Part shown: piece by piece, positions 1 to 10,118 of the stretch | Numbering within the stretch: position 1 is the stretch's first letter | How the letters are laid out: each line of letters starts with the position of its first letter | Source of the DNA: Bifidobacterium callitrichos DSM 23973 | Lineage (GTDB): Bacteria > Actinomycetota > Actinomycetes > Actinomycetales > Bifidobacteriaceae | Direction: 5' to 3' | Assembly: GCF_000741175.1 (NCBI RefSeq) | Contig: NZ_JGYS01000003.1 | Span: forward strand, 62,001-126,000 | DNA: 64,000 nt | Program-made: the position numbers and the translations under genes | Notes under the pieces: model-generated | Databases searched by the model: none | What the model saw: the letters and a program-made list of their open reading frames with translations, nothing else | What the model was told of the DNA's origin: nothing

Positions 1-1347
1 GTCATGCGCGTGCGAGGCGTCGCGGTTCACGATCAGCACCAGTCCCTCACGGGACTCACGATTCCAGGTGACGACCGCGTCGACCGCCTTCACATCGCCG
101 TAGGCTTCCGTATGGATGAGCGGCGAGTCGATCTGCGGCGCATAGGCGTCGCCCTTCGCATGATGCGCGGCCTCGGCGAACGGGTAGAACGTGGTCTGAC
201 GCCATGCGGGGCCGTTCGGTTCGGCCATGATCGGCGCGATGACGTTGACCAGCTGGGCGCGGGAGGCGGAACGCACGCGATCGCAATGCTTGAGTAGCGT
301 GATCATCAGCGACCCCTCCACCACCGCATCGGCGGCCGAGTACACGTCCTCCAGCAGATGCGGCGCCTTCGGCCACGGCTCGTGATGCAGCCCCTCGCCG
401 GCGGCCGCCTTCCACGCCGCCTCCTGCTCGTTCCACGCGTCCGAATACCACACGCCCCACTCATCGAAGCTCAGGGCGATGTCGCGGTCGCCGTGGTTCG
501 CCTCGCGCGCCTCGTCGGCGCAGGCGGCGACCGTATCGATGAACGTCGTCATGTCCTCGGCAGCTGCGAGGAACTCCTGCATCTGCTCCCGCGATCGGGT
601 CTTGTGACCGTGATCGAAGTAGTAGGCGTGCGCGGACACGAAGTCGAGATACTGGTAGGCGCGGGTGAGCACGGTCCTCTCCCATGTGCCGAACGTGGGC
701 ATGTGCGCGCTGGACGAGCCGCATGCCACCAGTTCCAGCCCCGATTCGGCGAGCTTCATCGCATGCGCGGTCTTCTCCACCGCGTCCGCGTACTCGTCCG
801 GGGTCATGTGGCCGACCTGCCAGGGGCCGTCCATCTCGTTGCCGATGCACCACATCCTCACATCCATCGGCTCGGGGATGCCGTTGGCCACGCGTCGGTC
901 CGCGAGTTCGGTGCCCGGCGCGCCGTTGACGTATTCGAGCTCGTCGAGCGCGGCCTTGAGCCCGCGTGTGCCCATGTTGACGGCGAGCATGATCTCGGTG
1001 CCGGCCTTGAGGCTCCAGCGATGGAAGTCGTCGATGCCGATCTCGTTGGTCTCGGTCTGGTGCCATGCGAGGTCGCGCCTGACCGGACGTTGCTCGCGCG
1101 GGCCGGTGCCGTCCTCCCAGTTGTAGTTGGACACGAAGTTGCCGCCCGGGTAGCGCACGCAGGTGACGCCGAGCTCCCGTACGAGGTCGAGCACGTCCTC
1201 GCGGAATCCGTCCTCGTCGGCGCTCGGATGACCAGGTTCGTAGATGCCGCCGTACACGCAGCGGCCAAGATGCTCGACGAACGAGCCGAACAGACGCTCC
1301 GGTACGTCCGCGACCCGCCGCAGCGATCCGATGGTGGTATCGCCCAT
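1..1347 (-). CDS. Alpha-L-arabinofuranosidase, GH51 (3' end outside window)
   Basis: Predicted exo-acting enzyme releasing terminal alpha-L-arabinofuranosyl residues from arabino-oligosaccharides, probably cytoplasmic because no signal peptide is seen. The 449 codons in the window read without a stop to base 1. GH51 proteins are usually about 500 residues, so roughly 50-70 C-terminal residues are missing. The acid/base glutamate is E171 in WCIGNEMDGPW and the nucleophile is probably E296 in LSFDEWGVWY. The ATG at 1347 is preceded by GGAAGGAC on the minus strand. It is divergent from the sugar-binding lipoprotein gene, and the 136-bp intergenic region carries an operator-like site shared with the downstream permease operon. 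This suggests co-regulation for arabinogalactan-type oligosaccharide use. Family assignment is firm; exact substrate is inference. Confidence 0.93.
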   Translation of the reverse strand, partial: MGDTTIGSLRRVADVPERLFGSFVEHLGRCVYGGIYEPGHPSADEDGFREDVLDLVRELGVTCVRYPGGNFVSNYNWEDGTGPREQRPVRRDLAWHQTETNEIGIDDFHRWSLKAGTEIMLAVNMGTRGLKAALDELEYVNGAPGTELADRRVANGIPEPMDVRMWCIGNEMDGPWQVGHMTPDEYADAVEKTAHAMKLAESGLELVACGSSSAHMPTFGTWERTVLTRAYQYLDFVSAHAYYFDHGHKTRSREQMQEFLAAAEDMTTFIDTVAACADEAREANHGDRDIALSFDEWGVWYSDAWNEQEAAWKAAAGEGLHHEPWPKAPHLLEDVYSAADAVVEGSLMITLLKHCDRVRSASRAQLVNVIAPIMAEPNGPAWRQTTFYPFAEAAHHAKGDAYAPQIDSPLIHTEAYGDVKAVDAVVTWNRESREGLVLIVNRDASHAHD

Positions 1348-1381
1348 GATAAGTCCTTCCCCACGGGTCTTCACAACCCGT

Positions 1382-1412
1382 GTTTGCGTAACCATATGCT
1401 ATGTGCTATGGT
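1382..1412 (+). promoter_or_regulatory. Promoter with LacI-type operator-like site for the sugar-binding lipoprotein gene
   Basis: A possible -35 TTGCGT (1384-1389) and -10 TATGGT (1407-1412) are 17 nt apart. The sequence GTTTGCGTAACCAT (1382-1395) overlaps the -35. Near-identical copies lie at 7862-7875 and, more weakly, at 5652-5663, next to the other units of this locus. The LacI-family gene at 8177 is the obvious candidate binder. The site is an imperfect palindrome (GTT-N5-AAC). Confidence 0.5.
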
Positions 1413-1483
1413 AGTACTTGAAACGATACAAGACTTGGAAGACCAAGTCCAATCGTTCTTCAATAAGGAAGGATACAAGGACG

Positions 1484-2845
1484 ATGAAGTTCACAGCCAT
1501 GAAGAAGACGGTGGCCCTCGCCGGCGCCGCCGCGATGCTCGTCAGCGTTGCCGCCTGCGGAGGCAGCTCCAACACCGGTTCGAGCAGCACCGGATCCAGC
1601 TCCGACAAGAAGATCGAACTGACGGTCTGGTCCTGGGATTCCACGCTGCCGCGTACGGTCGAGGGCTTCGAGAAGGCCAACCCGAACATCAAGGTGAAGG
1701 TTACCAACGCCGGCACCAACAAGGACGAGTACAACGCGCTCTCCAACGCCATCGAAGGCGGCTCCGGCGCTCCGGACATCGCGCAGATCGAGTACTACGC
1801 GCTGCCCGAATACGTGATCCGCGGCTACCTCGAGAACCTGTCCGACTACGGCGCATCCGACTTCTCCGACTTCTACACGCCCGGCACCTGGGCGTCCGTC
1901 AACATCAACGACGGCGTCTACGCCCTGCCGATGGATTCCGGCCCGATGGCGTGGTTCTACAACAAGGAGGTCTTCGACAAGGCCGGCGTCGACGCGACTC
2001 AGGTGAAGACCTGGGATCAGTTCTACGAGGCCGCCAAGAAGATCAAGGCCGCCGGCTCCTACATCACCTCCGATTCCGGCGACGCGGGCTTCTTCGATTC
2101 GATGACCTGGCTGGCCGGCGCGAAGCCGTTCTCCACCTCCAAGGACGGCAAGACCGTCTCCATCGACCTGACCGGCGACTCCAAGGTCAAGGAGTTCACC
2201 GACTTCTGGCAGAAGATGATCGACGAGGGTCTCATCGACACCAAGACCGTCGGCTGGACCGACGACTGGAACAAGGGTCTCGACGACGGCTCCATCGCCT
2301 CCCTGCTCACCGGCGCGTGGATGCCGTACAACCTGCTCTCCGGCGCCCCGAACGGCGAGGGCAAGTGGCGCATCGCCCAGATGCCGACCGCCGACGGCTC
2401 CGAGACCAACTCCGAGAACGGCGGCTCCTCGCTCGCCGTCATCAAGTCCGACGACAAGGACAAGGTAGCCGCGGCCTACAAGTTCATGGAATACGCCTGC
2501 CACAACGCCGAGGGCATCAAGACCCGCGTCGACGGCGGCGCCTTCCCGGCCGACAACGATACCCTCAAGTCCTCCGACTTCCTCGGCATGACCGCCCTGA
2601 CCGACTCCGACGGCAAGGCCCACGAGTACTTCGGCGGTCAGAAGTTCAACGAGGAGCTGGCCAAGGCCGCCGCGAACGTGTCCACCGGCTACCAGTTCCT
2701 GCCGATCGAGGTCTACGCCCGCGGTAAGTTCGGCGACTTCGTCGGCGACGCCTACACCGGCAAGGGCAAGCTGGCCGACGGCATCGCCGCTTGGCAGAAG
2801 GATCTGAAGTCCTACGCCGAAGGCCAGGGCTACACGGTCAAGTAA
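1484..2845 (+). CDS. Carbohydrate ABC transporter substrate-binding lipoprotein
   Basis: Extracellular family-1 solute-binding protein of 453 aa that captures an oligosaccharide for an ABC importer. The N-terminus has a lysine-rich n-region, a hydrophobic stretch and the lipobox VAAC with lipidated Cys25, followed by a Ser/Gly/Thr linker typical of lipoproteins. The ATG at 1484 follows AAGGAAGGATACAAGG; an internal ATG at 1499 is a weaker alternative. The gene stands alone on the plus strand, while its likely partner permeases (5781-7773) are on the opposite strand 3 kb away. Pairing is inferred from shared operator-like sites. No ATPase gene is present; bifidobacterial sugar importers commonly share a distant MsmK-type ATPase. 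Confidence 0.92.
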   Translation: MKFTAMKKTVALAGAAAMLVSVAACGGSSNTGSSSTGSSSDKKIELTVWSWDSTLPRTVEGFEKANPNIKVKVTNAGTNKDEYNALSNAIEGGSGAPDIAQIEYYALPEYVIRGYLENLSDYGASDFSDFYTPGTWASVNINDGVYALPMDSGPMAWFYNKEVFDKAGVDATQVKTWDQFYEAAKKIKAAGSYITSDSGDAGFFDSMTWLAGAKPFSTSKDGKTVSIDLTGDSKVKEFTDFWQKMIDEGLIDTKTVGWTDDWNKGLDDGSIASLLTGAWMPYNLLSGAPNGEGKWRIAQMPTADGSETNSENGGSSLAVIKSDDKDKVAAAYKFMEYACHNAEGIKTRVDGGAFPADNDTLKSSDFLGMTALTDSDGKAHEYFGGQKFNEELAKAAANVSTGYQFLPIEVYARGKFGDFVGDAYTGKGKLADGIAAWQKDLKSYAEGQGYTVK

Positions 2846-2986
2846 CCGATCTCAGGGGATTCGCGAGCGCGACCGGCACGCACACTCCGCTCCCGGTACG
2901 CATTTCCCGCGAATCCCCTTTCATATCTTCGTGGCCATCTTCCTCCCCGCGAGGCTCCTTCCCGCGGGTCTGGCTGCAATAACACC

Positions 2987-3020
2987 GGGTGGCGCATCCT
3001 CGTGATGCGCCACCCTTTTT
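2987..3020 (+). terminator. Rho-independent terminator of the sugar-binding protein gene
   Basis: Perfect 12-bp stem (GGGTGGCGCATC at 2987-2998 and GATGCGCCACCC at 3004-3015) with a 5-nt loop, followed directly by TTTTT. Confidence 0.9.
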
Positions 3021-3051
3021 CATGCCCTATGGTCACGTCCATTCCCCATCC

Positions 3052-3127
3052 CCTCCGCGTCCATTCATCCCCTCCGCGTCCATTCATCCCCGTCGCATCC
3101 ATTCATCCCCGTCGCATCCATTCCCCA
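3052..3127. repeat. 19-nt tandem repeat, four copies
   Basis: Four consecutive 19-nt units, each containing CCATTCATCC or a close variant. The first two begin CCTCCGCGT and the last two CCGTCGCAT, so the array probably grew by two rounds of duplication. No coding or known protein-binding role is visible. Confidence 0.8.
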
Positions 3128-3422
3128 TCTTCCCCATCCACATCGCCCCCATCGCGCAGCCATGAAGCGGTCACGACACCCATCGCGCGGTGAAATCCAC
3201 ATGGAGCTGTGTTTACCCCATGAAGTGGTGACACAAAACGGCGGATTTCCGCCAATACAGAAAACCGCCTCACCGCGTCATGTGAATTTCACCGCGTCAT
3301 GTGGCCCCAGATCGCGTCATGGGATTCCCCCGACGACTGGGCGCCCGCCCCTCTCGAGCGGCAAGTCCCCGAGAACCCGAGAACCCGAGAACCCGAACAC
3401 ACACGAGAACACACGAGAACAC

Positions 3423-3463
3423 AATGGGGTCGCCCCCGACCGAAATCGGGAGACGACCCCATT
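3423..3463 (-). terminator. Stem-loop terminator for the GH42 beta-galactosidase gene
   Basis: Arms AATGGGGTCG (3423-3432) and CGACCCCATT (3454-3463) are fully complementary, with a further inner CCCCGA/TCGGG pairing. It lies 79 nt past the stop codon of the minus-strand gene. Confidence 0.7.
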
Positions 3464-3541
3464 GCTTGCCGACGCCAGCGACCGCACCATCGATGGGCGG
3501 CCCCGCGCCGGCGACCCGGCATCATACCGGCGCGATCAGCG

Positions 3542-5731
<2,190 letters not shown>

Positions 5732-5780
5732 TCAGGCGGTTCCTGAACGATGTTCAGCAGTGTGAATGGCTCCATGCCGG

Positions 5781-6785
5781 TTATTCCTTGACGGCGCCGG
5801 CGGCGAGGCCGGACTGCCAGTACTTCTGCAAAGCGAGGAACGCGATCACCAGGGGGATGATCGTGATCAGCGAGCCCGTGATCACCAGGTTCTGGATCGC
5901 CTGACCACCGGCGGTCGAGGCCTGGTCCTTCCACTGGTTCAGACCGATCGTCAACGGATACCAGTCCGCGTCCTTCAACATGATCAACGGCAGGAAGTAG
6001 TTGTTCCACGTCGCCACGATCGTGAACAACGACGTCGTCACGATACCCGGCGCCAACAACGGCAGACTGATCTGCCAGAACGTACGGAACTCCGACGCAC
6101 CATCCACACGAGCCGCCTCGAGCAGTTCGGTCGGCACCGCCTGATCCGAGAAGATCCACATCAGGTAGAGTCCGAACGGGCTGATCAGGCTCGGGATGAT
6201 CATGGCCCACGGCGTGTTCGTCAACCCCAATTTCGCGAACAGGAGGAACTGCGGGACCGCCAACGCGATACCCGGCACCGAAATACTGCCGATGATGACC
6301 GCGAACACCGCCTTCCTGCCCGGGAACCGGAACTTGGCGAGGGCGTACCCGCCCATGATCGCCAGCAGGGTCGCGCCGCCCGCGCCCACCACCACGTACA
6401 GGAGCGTGTTGACCAGCCAGCGGCCGAAGATCCCGTCCTGATACGTGAACACCGTCACGATGTTGTCCCACAACGCAAAGCTCTTGCCGAAACCAAGACC
6501 GAACGTCGACGTGAAGTCCGCCTGGGTCTTCGTCGCGTTGATCAGCAGGTACACGAACGGGAACAGGCAGTACACCGCGAAGATCGCGCACACCACCGTC
6601 ATCCACACGCTGCGCCGCGGGTTGTTCACGTTCGCGAAACCGCTCTTCTGCGCACGCTTCCTTTCGGCGGCCTCATCCCTCGCGACGCGCCTCTGACGCT
6701 CGCGCTCCGCCTGCCTGGCGGCCTTCTCCTGGGCCTTGAGATCGGCCGCGCTCACACGACCCGGGGCAGTCGACACCGCACTCAT
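5781..6785 (-). CDS. Sugar ABC transporter permease, MalG type
   Basis: Second membrane subunit of the sugar importer, 334 aa. A charged Ala/Glu/Arg-rich cytoplasmic N-terminus (residues about 15-50) precedes six predicted membrane helices. The ABC permease EAA motif is visible as LLEAARVDGASEFRTFWQISLP. A GTG directly before the ATG at 6785 is an equally spaced alternative after AAGGAG. It lies 58 nt downstream of the MalF-type partner and 160 nt upstream of the GH42 gene, so the three probably form one operon. Confidence 0.93.
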   Translation of the reverse strand: MSAVSTAPGRVSAADLKAQEKAARQAERERQRRVARDEAAERKRAQKSGFANVNNPRRSVWMTVVCAIFAVYCLFPFVYLLINATKTQADFTSTFGLGFGKSFALWDNIVTVFTYQDGIFGRWLVNTLLYVVVGAGGATLLAIMGGYALAKFRFPGRKAVFAVIIGSISVPGIALAVPQFLLFAKLGLTNTPWAMIIPSLISPFGLYLMWIFSDQAVPTELLEAARVDGASEFRTFWQISLPLLAPGIVTTSLFTIVATWNNYFLPLIMLKDADWYPLTIGLNQWKDQASTAGGQAIQNLVITGSLITIIPLVIAFLALQKYWQSGLAAGAVKE

Positions 6786-6843
6786 CACGCACGCTCCTTC
6801 ACCAACACCACGGACACCATCACCATCGAAACCATGACACGCA

Positions 6844-7773
6844 TCACTTCATCTGCTCCTTCATGCTGTTCAACTGCACCGCATACGCGATCGCCATCGT
6901 GATCACCGCCATCGTGATCGCCAACGCCGCCGCATAATTGCTCTGGTTACCACTGAAGCTCAGGTTGTACGCATACATGTTCGGCGTGTAATACGTCGTG
7001 ATCGCATTACCCGGCACCATATTCTGCAAAATCGAAGGCTCATTGAACAACTGGAACGAACCAATAATGCTGAAGATCACCGTGATCGCCAGACTGCCCT
7101 TCAACTCCGGCAGCTTGATGCTCTTCACGATCTGCCACTCGCTCGCGCCATCAATCGACGCCGCCTCATACAGGCTGTGCGGGATCGTCGACAGCGAGCT
7201 GTAGAAGATCAGCATGTTGTAACCCGTGAACTCCCACGTCACGATGTTACCGATCGACGCCAGCAACACCGACGGCGCGAACATGTCCAGATTCGTGCCC
7301 AGCACATCGTTCAGCGACCCCACCAGACCGTACTTCGCGCCATACACGAAACCCCAGATCAACGTGGACACCACGGCCGGCACCGCGTACGGCAGGAACG
7401 TCGAAATACGGAAGAACTTCGTACCATGCAACTTCATCGAATCCAACGCCAACGCCATCAACGCCGACAGGAACAACATGATCGGCACCTGCACACACGT
7501 GAACAGGGCCACACGACCCACACTGCTCCAGAACTGCGCGTCACCGAACAGACGCAGGTAGTTCTCCACACCAACGAACTTCGTGCCACCAATCATCTGC
7601 TTCTTGAAGAAACTGATATAGATCGCGTACACGATCGGAATGATGAACACGAACACGAACACCACCGCAAACGGCGCCATGAACTTCCAACCACGCCAAT
7701 CCGGCTTATGCCTATTCTCCCGCGCCACGGACGACCCGCCAGTCGCCGAAGCCGCAACTTGCGCTGCTGTCAT
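6844..7773 (-). CDS. Sugar ABC transporter permease, MalF type
   Basis: First membrane subunit of the sugar importer, 309 aa with six predicted helices. The EAA loop reads LYEAASIDGASEWQIVKSIKLP. The ATG at 7773 follows AAGGAGAGG; the open frame extends 83 codons further upstream, but that stretch covers the promoter and operator region and has no better start. It heads the minus-strand operon with the MalG-type permease and the GH42 beta-galactosidase. Confidence 0.93.
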   Translation of the reverse strand: MTAAQVAASATGGSSVARENRHKPDWRGWKFMAPFAVVFVFVFIIPIVYAIYISFFKKQMIGGTKFVGVENYLRLFGDAQFWSSVGRVALFTCVQVPIMLFLSALMALALDSMKLHGTKFFRISTFLPYAVPAVVSTLIWGFVYGAKYGLVGSLNDVLGTNLDMFAPSVLLASIGNIVTWEFTGYNMLIFYSSLSTIPHSLYEAASIDGASEWQIVKSIKLPELKGSLAITVIFSIIGSFQLFNEPSILQNMVPGNAITTYYTPNMYAYNLSFSGNQSNYAAALAITMAVITMAIAYAVQLNSMKEQMK

Positions 7774-7861
7774 TGCCAGCCCCTCTCCTTCGAAGGCTTT
7801 GATGGGCGGATCAGCCACTCGATCACCGAGTGCCTCATCACCGTATCCATCCCTCTTAAAT

Positions 7862-7901
7862 GTTTGCGTTACCATCATAACATCATTTCCAATCATGTCC
7901 A
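7862..7901 (-). promoter_or_regulatory. Promoter and operator-like site of the permease operon
   Basis: On the minus strand a -35 TGGACA (7896-7901) and a -10 TATGAT (7874-7879) are 16 nt apart. The element ATGGTAACGCAAAC (7862-7875) starts within the -10 and covers the expected transcription start, a classical repressor position. It matches the copy at 1382-1395 in 13 of 14 bases. Confidence 0.6.
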
Positions 7902-8050
7902 CTTCGGAGTTTTCCGCATTTTTGCCGGCAATACCGTCCCGGACGCCTATAATGGTCACGAAAACATCGTTGTGTGTTGTGCATGTTAGCGAAGACAGTG
8001 GGAACGATCCACCGGCCAGCATCCGTCAGCGGCGCGGATGCCTCGGCGAG

Positions 8051-8060
8051 CCCCCCCCCC
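8051..8060. repeat. Homopolymeric C10 tract followed by (AC)n
   Basis: Ten consecutive C then ACACACAC, between the divergent permease operon and the LacI gene. It lies just upstream of the probable lacI -10 region (TAATAC/TACTAT at 8093-8101). The 403-nt intergenic region 7774-8176 holds only this tract and the promoters. Confidence 0.8.
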
Positions 8061-8176
8061 ACACACACGCGGACGAATCTCGCACAAGGGCGTAATACTA
8101 TGAATAGTTGCGGCACGGAACAGGCAATGGAACAAGCCCGTTCCCGGCGCGACGACGACAACGAGGAGTGAGGGAC

Positions 8177-9190
8177 ATGCCACGCAGCATTCAGGTATCG
8201 ATGCAGGACGTCGCCAAGGAAGCCGGCGTCTCACCACAGACGGTGTCCCGCGTGGCCAACGGCAGCGACGCCGTGCGACCCGACACGCGCCAGCGCGTCG
8301 AAGCCGCGATGGAACGCCTCGGTTATCGCCCCAACTACGCCGCCCGCGCGTTGAAGCACGGCAGCTTCCGCAATATCGGCGTCGTCCTGTTCAACATGAC
8401 CACCTTCGGCAATTCACGCATCCTCAACGGCATCCTCAACGCCGCGATCGCCGACCATTATTCGATCACGGTCCAACTCATCCCCACCAGCGGCGAGCGC
8501 ACGTTGAGCGCGGCGGTCGACCGCATGAAGCAGCAACCGGTCGACGGCGTCATCGTCCTGCTCGAGCAGCGCATCGCCGGCTTCGCCGGATACCAGCCGC
8601 CGAAGGATCTGCCGGTCGTGCTCGTCACCGAGGGCGCGGCCGACCACTGCCCCACCGTCGACGCCGACCAGTACGGCTGTTCGACCGCCATTGTCGACTA
8701 CCTGATGAGCAAGGGACATCGCACCGTATATCACATCGCAGGCCCCGCGTCATCACGAGCCGCGGAAAGCCGCGCGCGCGGATGGCGCGAGGCGTTGGAG
8801 CAGCTAGGCGCCCCCGTACCGGACATGTACATCGGCAATTGGGATGCGGACTCCGGATATCAGGCCGGCATGGCCCTCGCACACAATCCGGATTGCACCG
8901 CCATCTACGCGGCGAACGATCAGATGGCATACGGCGCGATCCAAGGGCTCAAGGCCGCGGGCAAACGGGTGCCGGAGGACATGAGCGTGGTCGGCGTCGA
9001 CGATTCGCTCGTCAACATGGTTCCGCGTCTTGATCTGACGACGATGCGCATGAAGTTCAATGAGATCGGCGCCACCGCCTTCTCGATGATCCGCCGCCAA
9101 TGCGAGGGCGAGAAGGTGCCGGTCGGTACCAAGACCGTCATCCCCGCGGAGTTCGTCGAACGCGGTTCGGTGCGCGACTTGAACGAGTAG
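8177..9190 (+). CDS. LacI-family transcriptional regulator
   Basis: Sugar-responsive repressor of 337 aa. The N-terminal helix-turn-helix and hinge read MQDVAKEAGVSPQTVSRVANG (about residues 8-28), followed by a periplasmic-binding-protein-like effector domain ending with the typical LTTMRM strand and FVERGSV tail. The ATG at 8177 is preceded by GAGGAGTGAGGGAC; an upstream in-frame ATG at 8108 lacks a ribosome site. It is divergent from the permease operon and is the best candidate to bind the three GTTTGCGTWACC-like sites. The effector is probably a galactoside or arabinoside, by context only. Confidence 0.93.
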   Translation: MPRSIQVSMQDVAKEAGVSPQTVSRVANGSDAVRPDTRQRVEAAMERLGYRPNYAARALKHGSFRNIGVVLFNMTTFGNSRILNGILNAAIADHYSITVQLIPTSGERTLSAAVDRMKQQPVDGVIVLLEQRIAGFAGYQPPKDLPVVLVTEGAADHCPTVDADQYGCSTAIVDYLMSKGHRTVYHIAGPASSRAAESRARGWREALEQLGAPVPDMYIGNWDADSGYQAGMALAHNPDCTAIYAANDQMAYGAIQGLKAAGKRVPEDMSVVGVDDSLVNMVPRLDLTTMRMKFNEIGATAFSMIRRQCEGEKVPVGTKTVIPAEFVERGSVRDLNE

Positions 9191-9209
9191 GCGAGGAACG
9201 GTCGGAGGT

Positions 9210-9956
9210 TCAGCCGAGCGGCACGCGGGAGATGAACTCGCGCGGCTCGCCGCTGACCGGATCAATGAACGACAGACGCCGCGCGACCAATTCGAGCGTT
9301 TGCGAGAAATCGTCGTATGCGCGCTGTTCGACGCGTGGATAGAAGTCGTCGCCGCGAATCGGCAGGCCGAGCGAGTTCATATGCACGCGCAGCTGATGCG
9401 TCTTGCCGGTGCTCGGATGCAGCGTGTAGGCACGCACGCCGCTCCCCCAAGTCGGTGTCCCATCGATCGCCATTCCACCGGCTCCGAGCTCAATCACCGT
9501 TTCGGCGTTGACCTCGCCCGGCTCCTCGTACGCCTGCAGCACGCCGCGCCGCTTGACGATGCGCGACCGTCGCCGCAGCGGGAATACGCGCGGCGTCTCC
9601 AGTCGTTCGATCGTGCCGTATCGGGGTCTCACGATCGGTGCGCACGGCGCCAGACACTCGTACGTCTTGGAGGTGCGGCGCTCCTGAAACAGCATCTGAT
9701 ACGCCCCTCGCAGCGCCGGATCGCGCACGAACACGACGATGCCGGCCGTAAGCCGGTCGAGCCGGTGCGCCGGCGTGATCGCATCGTCCCCGTACATCTC
9801 ACGCAGGCGCATCAGCGCCGTCTGGCGATACCACATGCCGCGCGGGGTCGTCGCCAGAAAATGAGGCTTGTCGACGACGATGATCCCCGCATCCTCATAC
9901 ACCACCGGCAACTCGAACGGAATATCCGGCTCCTGTTTTACAAATCGGTGGCGCAT
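9210..9956 (-). CDS. RluA-family pseudouridine synthase
   Basis: Cytoplasmic RNA pseudouridine synthase of 248 aa. The catalytic motif HRLDRLTAG holds the conserved aspartate D67. Later motifs TSKTYECL and LHPSTGKTHQLRVHM fit the RluA/RsuA catalytic core. No N-terminal S4 domain is present. The ATG at 9956 follows GGAAAG on the minus strand. The target uridine cannot be read from sequence. It is convergent with the LacI gene, 19 nt away. Confidence 0.88.
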   Translation of the reverse strand: MRHRFVKQEPDIPFELPVVYEDAGIIVVDKPHFLATTPRGMWYRQTALMRLREMYGDDAITPAHRLDRLTAGIVVFVRDPALRGAYQMLFQERRTSKTYECLAPCAPIVRPRYGTIERLETPRVFPLRRRSRIVKRRGVLQAYEEPGEVNAETVIELGAGGMAIDGTPTWGSGVRAYTLHPSTGKTHQLRVHMNSLGLPIRGDDFYPRVEQRAYDDFSQTLELVARRLSFIDPVSGEPREFISRVPLG

Positions 9957-9990
9957 AGTGTCACTTTCCGTAGCAATTCCAGCGGTGACC

Positions 9991-10080
9991 GGGGACGGCC
10001 GGGATCCGCGATACCCGACACGCTCCGGGCCGCTCTGGCCAAGTCCTTACGGTCAGATACCGCGGATCCCGGCCGTCCCC
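9991..10080. repeat. Structured inverted-repeat element, copy A
   Basis: Perfect 20-bp arms (9991-10010 and 10061-10080) enclose 50 nt with a conserved core: CCCGACAC, CTC, a GGCC...GGCC mini-hairpin, AAG and TACGGTC. The same core with different, fully complementary 22-bp arms occurs at 16243-16329. It could act as terminator for glmS, but arm replacement with core conservation suggests a repeat family. No T-tract follows. Confidence 0.75.
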
Positions 10081-10118
10081 TCCGTTTCGTTGTGCACTAT
10101 ACGTAGGGGACGGACGCA

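Larger units (their letters stand above)
2846..3541. other. Long intergenic region between convergent genes, repeat-rich
   Basis: No gene is supported here. After an inverted repeat with 12-nt arms (2853-2864 and 2909-2920) comes a rho-independent terminator (2987-3020), a 19-nt tandem repeat (3052-3127), direct copies of ACCGCGTCATGTG near 3270-3305, three tandem CCGAGAAC units (3369-3392) followed by two ACACACGAGAAC units, and the terminator of the convergent beta-galactosidase gene (3423-3463). Confidence 0.6.

Noticed and set aside
358-2727. A 789-codon plus-strand frame over the GH51 and sugar-binding genes
   Set aside because: Arg/Gly-rich antisense and out-of-frame translation of GC-rich coding DNA.
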